A stretch of 64,000 bases of DNA from Micromonospora costi (GTDB lineage: Bacteria; Actinomycetota; Actinomycetes; Mycobacteriales; Micromonosporaceae), in the NCBI RefSeq assembly GCF_003626655.1, contig NZ_RBAN01000002.1, forward strand, positions 372,001 through 436,000. Direction: 5' to 3'. The notes beneath the pieces were generated by a model. The model did no database searches. It saw only the letters and a program-made list of their open reading frames with translations, and had not been told where the DNA came from. Below, piece after piece: positions 23,538 through 33,343 of the stretch; the stretch's first letter is position 1; each line of letters starts with the position of its first letter. Made by a program: the position numbers and the translations under genes.

Positions 23538-24890
23538 GTGCGCTACGAGCAGCTGCGGCGGATGGACGCCTTCACCTTCCCGTCCTACTCGATCGACGTC
23601 TCCACCGGCGAGGCGTTGTTCGACTACGCCCTGACCGGCCCCGCCGGGGAACAGCGGTTCACCGAGGTGGTCACGTTCCCGGTGCCTGAGGAGTCGCCGT
23701 CCGACGAGGAGGTCGCCGCCCTCGGCCGCGTCCTCGAACTGCTGCACGTCGTGGCCGGGGTCAGCTACTACAAGGCTGCCGCACCCGGCCGGCTGGTGCT
23801 GCCGGCGCCGCTCGGGCCGGCCGCCGCCGAGCTGGTCACCGCGATCTACACGAAGGGTCTCGGGGAGTACGCGTACCGCAACCAGCTCCCCCACGTACTC
23901 CAGCTCACGCCGGAGCTGCCGGACGGCTCGGTGAAGCCGCCCGCGCCGCTGGACAACTCCGACCGCCGGCCGCTCTCGGCCGTGGGCGGCGGCAAGGACT
24001 CGATCGTCACGCTGGAGGCCCTGCGCCGGGCCGGCTTCGACCCGGTGCCGTTCTCGGTCAACCCGAACCACGTGATCGTCTCCGTGAACGAGGCGTCCGG
24101 GCTCACGCCGCTGGCCGCCCGCCGCCGCATCGACCCGGTGCTGTTCGACCTGAACGCCGCGGGCGCCCGCAACGGGCACATCCCGGTCACCGCGATCAAC
24201 TCCCTGATCGCCGTGGCCACCTCCGTACTGCACGGGCTCGGGCCGGTGGTGATGTCCAACGAGCGCTCCGCGTCCGACCCGAACCTGATCTGGGACGGTC
24301 ACGAGATCAACCACCAGTGGTCCAAGGGCGTCGAGGCGGAGGGTCTGCTGCGCGCCGCCCTCACCGAGCACGCCGGGCTCGCCGAGCCGTACTTCTCCCT
24401 GCTGCGGCCGCTGTCGGAGCTGCACATCGCCCGGCTCTTCGCCGGGATCGACCGCTACGACGACGTCGTGACCAGCTGCAACGCCGCGTTCAAGCTGCGC
24501 GATCCGAGTGAACGCTGGTGCCGCGACTGCCCGAAGTGCCGGTTCGTCTTCCTGGCCCTGGCGCCGTTCATGTCCCGGGAGCGGATCACCCACATCTTCG
24601 GCGGCGATCTGCTCGCCGACGAGAGCCAGATCCCCGGCTACCGCGAACTGCTCGGCGTGGACGGGCACAAGCCGTTCGAGTGCGTCGGCGAGGTCGAGGA
24701 GTCGGTGGTGGCGCTCAGCCTGCTCGCCGAGCAGGAGCAGTGGCGCGACGCGCCGGTCGTGCGCGCCCTCGTGGACGCCGTGCCCGAGACGGCCTGGTCG
24801 ACCGTGGCGACCTCCGACGTGTTCACTCCCGGCGGCGGCCCGAACCACGTACCCCCCGCGTACGCCAAGGTCCTGACAACCCTGACCTGA
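23538..24890 (+). CDS. murL: MurL-type UDP-MurNAc-L-Ala-L-Glu epimerase
   Basis: Protein of 450 residues. A PP-loop-like ATP-binding signature LSAVGGGKDSIVTLEALRRAGFD is at about 147-168, followed by NERSASDPNLIWDGHEINHQWSKGVEAEG and a cysteine pair region SERWCRDCPKCRFVFLALAPF. This is the architecture I know from MurL, which uses ATP to activate and invert the terminal glutamate of UDP-MurNAc-L-Ala-L-Glu. The divergent MurD2-type ligase supports the call. It acts in the cytoplasm in peptidoglycan precursor synthesis. The start is set by the -10 box 5 nt upstream; an in-frame ATG at 23562 is the alternative. It could otherwise be called a generic ATP-pyrophosphatase-like protein. Confidence 0.85.
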   Translation: MRYEQLRRMDAFTFPSYSIDVSTGEALFDYALTGPAGEQRFTEVVTFPVPEESPSDEEVAALGRVLELLHVVAGVSYYKAAAPGRLVLPAPLGPAAAELVTAIYTKGLGEYAYRNQLPHVLQLTPELPDGSVKPPAPLDNSDRRPLSAVGGGKDSIVTLEALRRAGFDPVPFSVNPNHVIVSVNEASGLTPLAARRRIDPVLFDLNAAGARNGHIPVTAINSLIAVATSVLHGLGPVVMSNERSASDPNLIWDGHEINHQWSKGVEAEGLLRAALTEHAGLAEPYFSLLRPLSELHIARLFAGIDRYDDVVTSCNAAFKLRDPSERWCRDCPKCRFVFLALAPFMSRERITHIFGGDLLADESQIPGYRELLGVDGHKPFECVGEVEESVVALSLLAEQEQWRDAPVVRALVDAVPETAWSTVATSDVFTPGGGPNHVPPAYAKVLTTLT

Positions 24891-24936
24891 CGGCCCGCTC
24901 CTCCCGCGGCGCTCTCCCCCGGGCCGACCCTCCGGC

Positions 24937-24995
24937 GTGATCATGAAGTTATTGCCTCCGGCACCGGCGTGTCGGGGCAACAACTTCATGATCAC
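24937..24995. repeat. GATC-type hairpin element (GTGATCATGAAGTT family)
   Basis: Arms 24937-24956 and 24976-24995, 20 nt with one mismatch, 19-nt loop, in the convergent gap between the MurL-type gene and the PucR gene. The stem GTGATCATGAAGTTATTGCC is related to the stems at 10918 and 52167. Confidence 0.7.
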
Positions 24996-25032
24996 CGGGC
25001 GGGGGCCCGGGGCCGGGCGGCGCGGGGACCGG

Positions 25033-26913
25033 TTACGGGGTGCGGATCGCGTCTAGCGCCAGCAGGGCCACGTGCAGGGAGAGGCAGGCGTCCACGGCGT
25101 CCAGGTCGGCGTCGAGGATCCGGCCGATGCGGGCCAGCCGCTCGTAGAAGGCCGGCCGGGACAGGTGCGCCGCGGCGGCCGCCGCCGACTTGTTCCGGCC
25201 CTGTTCGAGGTACGCCCGCAGCGTGTCGAGCAACTGCTCCCGGGGGTGCTGCGCGTCGTACGCGAGCAGCGCGCCGAGTTCCCGTTCGACGAAGGTCTGC
25301 ACCCGCGGCTCGTCGCGCAGCAGGTGCAGCAGACCGGCGAGCCCGACGTGCGGCAGCCGGAAGATCAGCAGGTCGCGCCGGTCGCGCCGGGCGGCGTCGG
25401 CGATCTGCCGGGCCTCGACGAGCGAACGGCGGGCCTCGCGCAGGCCGCTCACGCCCGAACCGGCCGCGATGATCACCGTTCCCGGCCGGCCGGCGCCCTG
25501 GGCCCGTCCGGCCTGCCGCGGTACGGAATCGTGTCGAGGCGGCGCGGGCAGGCGCGTCCCCGGGTCCGGCCGGCTCCCGTCGGCCCGGGCCGGTGCGTCG
25601 GGCCGGGACGTCGTGGGCGCGTCGAGACACGCGCGCCGCAGCGCGGTGGCGAACGCGGTGAGCGCCCGGTCCTCGGCGGCGGCGTCGGGCAGGGCCAGCA
25701 GCACACCGACCACGTGGTCGTCGACCGCGCTGGTCAACGCGACGAGCTTCGTCTCGCGCAGCGCCTGCCCGACCGCCTCGGCGAGGTCGCGCAACCGCGC
25801 GGGGCCGGTCGCCGGGCCCGACTCGCCCAGGTCGGCGGCCGGGCCGTTCTCGGCCGGGTCGTCGGCGCGGAAACGCACCATGACGCCGACCAGGTGCCGC
25901 CGGTCCAGCGTCACGCCGAGCGCCTTGGCCCGCAGTGCCACCTCGTCCACGGGCAGGGAGTGGTCGAGCAGCGCGGTGAGCAGGGTGCGGTGGATCTGCC
26001 GTTCCAGCCCCTCCGCGTCGCGGCGGATCAGCCGGCCCAACGCCAGGGTGGAGGCCGCCCGCTCGACCAGGATGGTCAGCCGGGTCGGCGGGACGCCCGG
26101 CGACGCGGGCGCCGGTTCGCCGGCCACCGGTCCGGGGTCGCCGTCCGGGCTGGCGGGCACTGGTCGAGGCCGCGCCGTGGCCAGCTCGCCGCCACCTGGC
26201 CAGCGCAGTAGCAACCGTCCCCAGTCCTGTCCGCGGGCGCCGACGGCGGTCACGAGCCAGCCGCTGTCCGCGTCGTACGCGGTGCGCCCCGCCGGTCGGA
26301 TCCGCCGCGAGTGCTGCTCCCAGCCGTCGAGCAGGATTTCGGCGCTCTCCCCCGCCGGGTCGTACGCGAGCACCTGCCGGGACAGGTTTTCCAGCACCAC
26401 GGGGCAGCCGGACAGTTCCGCGGCCTGCCGCACGACCTCGCCCGGCCCGGCGCCCTCCACGGACAGCTCGGTGAACCGCTGGTGGATCTCCTCGGTGGCC
26501 CGCAGCTCGGTGAGCTGGGCGTCCACGATCAGCGCGTGCACCGCCTCGGTGATCCGGACGAACGGGGTGGCCCGGCGCAGCTCGACGAGGGGCAGCCCGC
26601 GCCGTTCGGCGGCGGCGGCCATCACCCGGGGCACACCGCTGACGTACCGGCGGCCCAGCTCGACCACGAGGCCGGAAACACCCACGTCGGCCAGGTCGCC
26701 GATGAACGCCCGCAGCCCCGCGTCGTCGGCGGGCAACCCGATGCCGGTGGTGAGCACCAGTTCACCACCGCCGAGCAGGGACGCGATGTCCGGCACCTCG
26801 GCCACGTGCACCCACCGGACCGGCCGGTCGAGCCCGGCGTCACCGGCGACCAGGCGCGGGGCGCCGTGGCGGACCGGGTCCAGGGCGAGAACCTCACGGA
26901 CGGTAGGGAACAC
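25033..26913 (-). CDS. PucR-family transcriptional regulator
   Basis: Regulator of about 626 residues. The N-terminal PucR sensor region reads FPTVREVLALDPV with VRWVHVAEVPDIASLLGGGELVLTTG; the middle has a GGDEF-like/CdaR region; the C-terminal PucR helix-turn-helix reads LLDTLRAYLEQGRNKSAAAAAAHLSRPAFYERLARIGRIL. The family controls purine, pyrimidine, amino-acid and related degradation genes. The aminotransferase/mmsA operon 7 kb away is the kind of target often seen beside PucR, but nothing here proves a link. The GTG at 26913 lies 7 nt after a TAGCGT -10 box; an in-frame GTG at 26922 overlaps that box and is less likely. A disordered insertion of about 45 residues (DAPTTSRPDAPARADGSRPD and onward) interrupts the central part. 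Confidence 0.88.
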   Translation of the reverse strand: MFPTVREVLALDPVRHGAPRLVAGDAGLDRPVRWVHVAEVPDIASLLGGGELVLTTGIGLPADDAGLRAFIGDLADVGVSGLVVELGRRYVSGVPRVMAAAAERRGLPLVELRRATPFVRITEAVHALIVDAQLTELRATEEIHQRFTELSVEGAGPGEVVRQAAELSGCPVVLENLSRQVLAYDPAGESAEILLDGWEQHSRRIRPAGRTAYDADSGWLVTAVGARGQDWGRLLLRWPGGGELATARPRPVPASPDGDPGPVAGEPAPASPGVPPTRLTILVERAASTLALGRLIRRDAEGLERQIHRTLLTALLDHSLPVDEVALRAKALGVTLDRRHLVGVMVRFRADDPAENGPAADLGESGPATGPARLRDLAEAVGQALRETKLVALTSAVDDHVVGVLLALPDAAAEDRALTAFATALRRACLDAPTTSRPDAPARADGSRPDPGTRLPAPPRHDSVPRQAGRAQGAGRPGTVIIAAGSGVSGLREARRSLVEARQIADAARRDRRDLLIFRLPHVGLAGLLHLLRDEPRVQTFVERELGALLAYDAQHPREQLLDTLRAYLEQGRNKSAAAAAAHLSRPAFYERLARIGRILDADLDAVDACLSLHVALLALDAIRTP

Positions 26914-26920
26914 GGGCGAC

Positions 26921-26926
26921 ACGCTA
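26921..26926 (-). promoter_or_regulatory. -10 box of the PucR gene
   Basis: TAGCGT on the minus strand, 7 nt before the GTG at 26913; predicts a leaderless transcript. Confidence 0.5.
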
Positions 26927-27005
26927 CCCTGCGTGACCTCTGGCGCTCGACATTGCCGCTCCCACCGGAGCCGCCGTCTCTGGTCGACGTACCTCTGACC
27001 GGTGT

Positions 27006-27036
27006 CCTGGTGAGGGCGGGCGCCGCCCTCACCAGG
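27006..27036 (-). terminator. hairpin overlapping the 3' end of the SpoU methyltransferase gene
   Basis: Perfect 14-bp arms CCTGGTGAGGGCGG (27006-27019) and CCGCCCTCACCAGG (27023-27036) with a 3-nt loop. The second arm includes the stop codon of the methyltransferase gene, so the terminator is embedded in the coding end. Confidence 0.65.
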
Positions 27037-27838
27037 GGTCGTCGCGGCCCAGTTCCCAGCAGGCCACGGCGGTGGCGGCGGCCACGTTGAGTGAGTCCAC
27101 GCCGCGGCGCATCGGGATGACCACCCGTACGTCGGAGGCGTCCATGGCGGCGCGGGTCAACCCGGCCCCCTCCGCCCCGAGCAGCAGGGCGGCCCGCGCC
27201 CGCTGCGCCGCGTCCAGCCGCTGGATCGGGACCGCGTCGGGCGCCGGGGTCATGGCGAGCACGGTGAAGCCGGCCGCGCGGACCTCGGCCAGCCCGCCGG
27301 GCCAGGGTTCCAGCCGGGCGTACGGCACGGCGAAGACCTCACCCATGCTGACCCGGACGCTGCGCCGGTAGAGCGGGTCGGCGCAGGACGGCGAGAGCAG
27401 CACCGCGTCCACGCCGAGCGCGGCCACGGCGCGGAAGATCGCACCGAGGTTCGTGTGGTTGTTGACGTCCTCGAGGATCACGATCCGGCGCGCGGTGGCG
27501 AGCACCTCGGCCGCCGAGGGCAGCGGCCGGCGCCGGAATGACGCCAGCACGCCCCGGTGTACGTGGAAGCCGGTGGCCCGTTGCAGCACCTCCTGGCTCG
27601 CGGCGTAGACCGGCGCGTCGCCGGTGTCCAGGTCGGCGAGCTGGTCGACCCGCTTGGCGTCGACAAGGTACGAGCGCGCCGGGTAGCCGGCGCGCAGCGC
27701 CCGGCGCAGCACCAGCTCCCCTTCGGCGATGAACAGGCCGTGCGGGGGCTCCCAGCGGGTGCGCAGCTCGACGTCGGTGAGCGCGCGGTAGTCGGCGATC
27801 CGCTCGTCGTCGGGGTCGGTGATCTGGTGGACGTGCAC
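27029..27838 (-). CDS. SpoU/TrmH-family RNA 2'-O-methyltransferase
   Basis: SPOUT methyltransferase of 269 residues. The N-terminal RNA-binding part includes ELRTRWEPPHGLFIAEGELVLRRAL. Catalytic motif 1 is EDVNNHTNLGAIFRA (the NHxNxGxxxR arginine), motif 2 is LLLGAEGAGL, and motif 3 is IPMRRGVDSLNVAAATAVACWE. It uses S-adenosylmethionine bound in the C-terminal knot to methylate a ribose in rRNA or tRNA; the exact site cannot be told. GTG start, with a CAGAAT sequence 6 nt upstream that could be a leaderless -10. Confidence 0.9.
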   Translation of the reverse strand: MHVHQITDPDDERIADYRALTDVELRTRWEPPHGLFIAEGELVLRRALRAGYPARSYLVDAKRVDQLADLDTGDAPVYAASQEVLQRATGFHVHRGVLASFRRRPLPSAAEVLATARRIVILEDVNNHTNLGAIFRAVAALGVDAVLLSPSCADPLYRRSVRVSMGEVFAVPYARLEPWPGGLAEVRAAGFTVLAMTPAPDAVPIQRLDAAQRARAALLLGAEGAGLTRAAMDASDVRVVIPMRRGVDSLNVAAATAVACWELGRDDPW

Positions 27839-27873
27839 CGCACGATTCTGCCGGACGGCCGTCCGGGGGTCGG

Positions 27874-29419
<1,546 letters not shown>

Positions 29420-29426
29420 CCACGAC

Positions 29427-29463
29427 GGCGCCGGTGCGTGCGGTCCCCCGCCGCACCGGCGCC
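29427..29463 (+). terminator. xylanase terminator hairpin
   Basis: Perfect 12-bp arms GGCGCCGGTGCG (29427-29438) and CGCACCGGCGCC (29452-29463) with a 13-nt loop, 8 bp after the xylanase stop codon. Confidence 0.65.
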
Positions 29464-29481
29464 CCGCGGCGGCTAACCGCC

Positions 29482-29530
29482 ACCGCTGGCAGTGCACCGC
29501 TGGCGCACCGCTACCGCTGGTAGTGCACCG
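29482..29530. repeat. two direct 18-bp repeats
   Basis: ACCGCTGGCAGTGCACCG (29482-29499) and ACCGCTGGTAGTGCACCG (29513-29530) differ at one base and are 31 bp apart. A partial third copy (ACCGCTGGCGCACCG) overlaps between them. Confidence 0.6.
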
Positions 29531-29588
29531 GCACCAACCGGCCGTCGAGGGCGGCCCCCGGACCCCGGCCCGCGGACACCACGCGGCA

Positions 29589-29838
29589 CCCTGTCGAGCT
29601 GCCCCAGATCTGGGGCACGCGATACCGAGCCGCCGGCGCGTCACCTAACGGGTCGCCCGCGAACAGCCGGGCACGATCGAGGCGCGCCCGGAGCGCGACG
29701 CTGTCGATCCGGTCCAGCACGGCCGCCGTCGGGCAAGGGCCCGATCAACGGCCGTCGGCAAGAGCCGTCGGCAACGGGTGCAGCGCGGTCTTCGCAGTGC
29801 GACGGCCGCAGTCTCAGATCTGGGGCAGCTCGACAGGG
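29589..29838. repeat. 250-bp segment with perfect 24-bp terminal inverted repeats
   Basis: The left end runs 29589-29612 and the right end 29815-29838; they are exact reverse complements (CCCTGTCGAGCTGCC... at the left end). The left end also contains a 16-bp palindrome GCCCCAGATCTGGGGC (29601-29616). The interior (about 200 bp) has no transposase and no credible ORF. This is the form of a miniature inverted-repeat element or a remnant of a larger one. I see no obvious target-site duplication. Confidence 0.6.
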
Positions 29839-29994
29839 CGCACACGTACCAAGTGGCTGCCCGTCGCGTCCGACGGGCCGTCCGACGCGCGTCGCCGCCG
29901 CGCCTTCCCGCCGGCGACGACCGCATCCCGCGTCCTGTCGGCACGCGCCGGCCGACACCCCGCGTGGGTGCCGGCCAGGCGTGGGCTCCCGGCG

Positions 29995-32205
29995 TCAGCC
30001 GCGGCGGTCGAACCAGCGCTCCAGGAGCGACCGGTCGTCGGAGGGCCGGCGGTCGTCCGAGGACCGGCCGTCCTGCCGCGCCTGGGGCCGCTCCACCGGC
30101 CGACGCGGGTCGCCCGCCAGCTCGCGGCTGGGGGCCGTGAAGCCCTTCTCCGGCGTGCCGTCGACCGCGGTCGCGATCACCCGGGCCACGGCGTCGATCA
30201 CCTTGGCCTGCACCGCGGACCCCACCGAGTCGGTCGGGTCGTCGGGGTTCGCGGCGATGCCGGCGACGGCGACCTGCGGGGTGTACCCCACGAACGTCTC
30301 GGTCGCGTTCTCCTCGGAGCTACCGGTCTTGCCGGCCACCGGACGCCCGTCGAGGATCTGCGTCACCGAGGTCGCCGTGCCGCCGTTGCACTGCCCGTAC
30401 GCGGACTGCTGACCCACCGGGCAGCGCGCCGCGTCCGTGGCGGCCCGGGCCACGTCGGTGTCGAGGACCCGCTTGCAGGAGGGGTCGGTGACGGGGACGC
30501 TCTCGCCCTTCGCGTTCTTCACCGAGACCACCGGCAGCGGCGTGCAGTACATGCCCTCGGAGGCCACGGTGGCGTACGCGTTGGCGAGGTCGAGTGGGGT
30601 GGTGGCCGCGACGCCGAGGGTGAACGAGCCCCAGTTTGCCGCGTCGTTGCGGGCGAACTCGGCGTCCGCGTCGGCCCGGAACGTGATGCCGAGCCGCTGC
30701 GCCATCTCGACCACCTTGTCCTGGCCGACCTGCTCGGCCAGCCAGACGAAGTACGTGTTGACGGAGCGGCCGAAGCCGTCCCACATCATCCGGTAGCCGT
30801 CCATCCACTCCGGGTTGGCGTTCGCGGGGCACCAGTGACCGTCGCAGGTGCCCTCGCCCTCGGCGGGGTAGCGGGTCGGCAGCTTGGCCGGGGCGTCGAA
30901 GCCCGTGGACAGCGTCCGGCCCGACTCCAGCGCGGCGAGCATGGTGAACAGCTTGAAGGTCGACCCGGCCTGGTAGCCGTCGACACCGCCGCCACCGGAG
31001 ATCAGCGGGTTGACGGTGTTCGGGTAGTTCTCCTGCCCGCTCGGGTTGGCGGCGAGGCTGTAGTGCCGGTTCACCGCCATCGCCAGCACCCGTCCGGTGC
31101 CCGGCTCGACCGCGGCGATCGGCAGCGCGCGCTTGTTGCCGTACCCGTACACCTCGGTGGCCTGCTTCTGCGCGGTGGCCTGGACCTGCGGGTCCAGCGA
31201 GGTGACCACGGTGTAGCCGCCGCGGCGCAGCGCCTGCTCCCGCTCCTCGACGGTCGAGCCGAACGCCGGCTGGGTCAGCCACCAGCGGCGCAGGTAGTCG
31301 CAGAAGTAGCCCCAGTCGTCGTGCCCCTGGGCGACCGCCGTGCAGCCGTTGGGCTGCGCGGTCGGGTGCAGGTCCAGCTTCTCGGCCTTGGCCTGGGCGG
31401 CCTGCGCGGCCGTGATCGCCCCGGTGTCGACCATCGAGTCGAGCACGTACGCCCGCCGGGCCAGCGCCGCGTGCTTGTCGCCGTCGATGGGGCTGTACGC
31501 CTCCGGCGACTGCACGAGCCCGGCGAGCAGGGCCGACTCGGCGAGGGTCAGCTGGGACGGCTCCTTGCCGAAGTACCGCTGGCTGGCCGCCGCCACGCCG
31601 TACGCCCCGGAGCCGAAGTAGGCGATGTTCAGGTACCGGTTGAGGATCTCGTCCTTGCTGAGGGAGTTCTCCAGTTGGGTCGCGTACCGGATCTCCTGGA
31701 GCTTGCGGCCCACGGTCTGGTCGGTGGCCGCCTGCCGCTCCTCGGCGGTGCGGCTCGGGTCGGTCTTGAGCACGTTGCGGACGTACTGCATGGTCAGCGT
31801 GGATCCGCCCTGCTCCGTGCCGCCGCCCTTGACGTTCGCCACCAGCGCCCGGACCAGGCCGCGCAGATCCGCCCCGCCGTGGGAGTAGAACCGCCGGTCC
31901 TCGGCCGCGACGATCGCCTGCCGCATCACCGGGGCGATCTCCGCGAGGGGGACGTCCGTCCGGTTCACGTCGTAGAACGTGGTGATGAGCGTCTTACCGT
32001 CGTTGGCGTAGAGGTAGGAACGCTGCGGGGTCACCGGGGTGCGCAGGACGTCCGGCAGCGCGTCGTACGCCCCGAACGCCGACCGGGTGGCGATGCCGAG
32101 GAGCAGGTTGCCGGGCAGCGCGGCCACCGCGAGGACGAGACCGGCGAGCAGGCCGGCGAGCAGCACGGTGAACACCCGCGCGAGCGGCGAACGGAGAGGG
32201 GCCAT
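29995..32205 (-). CDS. class A penicillin-binding protein (transglycosylase/transpeptidase)
   Basis: Bifunctional peptidoglycan synthase of about 736 residues, anchored by one N-terminal helix (about 10-35). The GT51 domain shows the catalytic Glu in AAEDRRFYSHGG near residue 102 and GGSTLTMQYVRN. The transpeptidase domain has the serine in AGSTFKLFTML, the SVN motif in GRSVNTYFVW, and KTG in VAGKTGSSEE. The C-terminal 50 residues are Asp/Arg-rich and likely disordered. It polymerises and crosslinks lipid II outside the membrane. The ATG at 32205 is chosen; an in-frame GTG at 32235 would add 10 residues. It stands alone, with no PASTA domain. Confidence 0.93.
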   Translation of the reverse strand: MAPLRSPLARVFTVLLAGLLAGLVLAVAALPGNLLLGIATRSAFGAYDALPDVLRTPVTPQRSYLYANDGKTLITTFYDVNRTDVPLAEIAPVMRQAIVAAEDRRFYSHGGADLRGLVRALVANVKGGGTEQGGSTLTMQYVRNVLKTDPSRTAEERQAATDQTVGRKLQEIRYATQLENSLSKDEILNRYLNIAYFGSGAYGVAAASQRYFGKEPSQLTLAESALLAGLVQSPEAYSPIDGDKHAALARRAYVLDSMVDTGAITAAQAAQAKAEKLDLHPTAQPNGCTAVAQGHDDWGYFCDYLRRWWLTQPAFGSTVEEREQALRRGGYTVVTSLDPQVQATAQKQATEVYGYGNKRALPIAAVEPGTGRVLAMAVNRHYSLAANPSGQENYPNTVNPLISGGGGVDGYQAGSTFKLFTMLAALESGRTLSTGFDAPAKLPTRYPAEGEGTCDGHWCPANANPEWMDGYRMMWDGFGRSVNTYFVWLAEQVGQDKVVEMAQRLGITFRADADAEFARNDAANWGSFTLGVAATTPLDLANAYATVASEGMYCTPLPVVSVKNAKGESVPVTDPSCKRVLDTDVARAATDAARCPVGQQSAYGQCNGGTATSVTQILDGRPVAGKTGSSEENATETFVGYTPQVAVAGIAANPDDPTDSVGSAVQAKVIDAVARVIATAVDGTPEKGFTAPSRELAGDPRRPVERPQARQDGRSSDDRRPSDDRSLLERWFDRRG

Positions 32206-32329
32206 GGTCCCCAGGATTGCCACGAAAGCCACCAACCGACCAGCCCGCGCGCCGGTTTGTCAGCAACTTCACCGCCCCCGACCAGGAACTTCCCACCTCC
32301 GCGCCCGCGCGGGCCCGCCGCGATCGTGG

Positions 32330-33121
32330 TCAGGGGCCGCCGGGGGTCGCCGGCGGCGGGGCGGCCGTGGCCACGCTCGCCGAGGCGGCGTCCCGGACGA
32401 TGTCCCGGGGTACGAGCCGGCCCGAGCGGTAGCCGATCCCGATCCCCGCGATCAGCACGAAGATCGCGCCGAAGGTCTGGAGCGAGCCCACCAACGCCCC
32501 GCCCAGGCCGAGCAGCGGCGCGGCGATCATCAGCATCACCCCGTCGCCCATGCTGAACGTCCCGGACCGGGCCACCGACCAGCCGGTGAGGAACCAGCCG
32601 ATGCTGTAGCAGGTGGCGCCCACGAGGACCAGCGTCCGGGCGGACGTGCCGAAGACCGGCGTCTGCTCCTCGAACCCGGCGAAGGGCAGCATGAGCACGG
32701 TGCCGGCGATGCTCACCAGCAGGCCGGCGGCGGCGACCCGGCGGCTACGCGTCGCGGCCAGCAGCCCGGTGAGGGCCAGCAGGGCGAGCAGGCCCAGCCA
32801 GACGGCGGCCACCCAGCCGACCAGGTAGAGCGGCCGGCCGTCGGCGGGGTACGGGTCGTTACCCACCCCGCCGTCACTGGCCATGGCCACCACGCCGTAG
32901 AGCACGGCGTACGCGGGGAGCAGCCACACGACCGCGCGGGCGAACCGGCGTACCGACCAGGCCCAGCTGGCGTTCGTCGCCGGGCCGGGAGCGCTCGGCT
33001 CACCGACGAACGGCAGCACCCCGAATCCGCCGCCGGTACGCCGGCTGCCGAGCGGGCCCGTCGGGTCGTGCGCGCCGGGAACCGGGGCCGAGGACCACAA
33101 CCGCTTCGCCGGATCCTTCAT
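32330..33121 (-). CDS. multi-pass membrane protein of unknown function
   Basis: Protein of 263 residues: a polar N-terminal tail of about 55 residues (Gly/Pro-rich), then about six hydrophobic segments (VVWLLPAYAVLYGVVAMA, VGWVAAVWLGLLALLALTGLLA, AAGLLVSIAGTVLMLPFAGF, LVLVGATCYSIGWFLTGW, GVMLMIAAPLLGLGGALVG, FGAIFVLIAGIGIGY), and an Ala/Pro-rich tail. I do not recognise the family and see no catalytic residues. The 222 bp upstream hold GC-rich inverted repeats and an AT-richer patch (ACGAATATGT on the minus strand near 33230) that could be the promoter of a long leader. Confidence 0.65.
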   Translation of the reverse strand: MKDPAKRLWSSAPVPGAHDPTGPLGSRRTGGGFGVLPFVGEPSAPGPATNASWAWSVRRFARAVVWLLPAYAVLYGVVAMASDGGVGNDPYPADGRPLYLVGWVAAVWLGLLALLALTGLLAATRSRRVAAAGLLVSIAGTVLMLPFAGFEEQTPVFGTSARTLVLVGATCYSIGWFLTGWSVARSGTFSMGDGVMLMIAAPLLGLGGALVGSLQTFGAIFVLIAGIGIGYRSGRLVPRDIVRDAASASVATAAPPPATPGGP

Positions 33122-33343
33122 GCGTCACCTCGCTCCTGCACGAGCGGTGCGGGACGCGCCGGGGCGCCCCTGCCTGGTCACCACCCGTCCTCGGACCGAT
33201 GGTGGCAGGCACCGGAGCGCCCCATGAGACATATTCGTATTTCCGTCCGCGATCCGGACGGGCGGTCCGCCGGGACCCGGACGGCCCGGCGGTGCCCTGC
33301 CGGCGCGTACACCGACCGGTCACCGCCGGGCGTGCGCGTCGGG

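Larger units (their letters stand above)
29420..29994. other. gene-free stretch between xylanase and PBP genes
   Basis: About 575 bp in a convergent gap with no credible gene. It holds the xylanase hairpin, two direct 18-bp repeats (29482-29530), a 250-bp segment with perfect 24-bp inverted ends (29589-29838), and about 150 bp of unremarkable GC-rich sequence before the PBP stop codon. Short open frames inside it show no protein-like pattern. Confidence 0.6.

Noticed and set aside
29797-32556. Very long plus-strand open frame over the penicillin-binding protein gene
   Set aside because: The minus-strand protein has all GT51 and transpeptidase motifs; the plus frame has none.
33122-33343. Possible riboswitch or structured leader upstream of the 32330-33121 membrane protein
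   Set aside because: GC-rich imperfect inverted repeats are present but match no riboswitch consensus I know.
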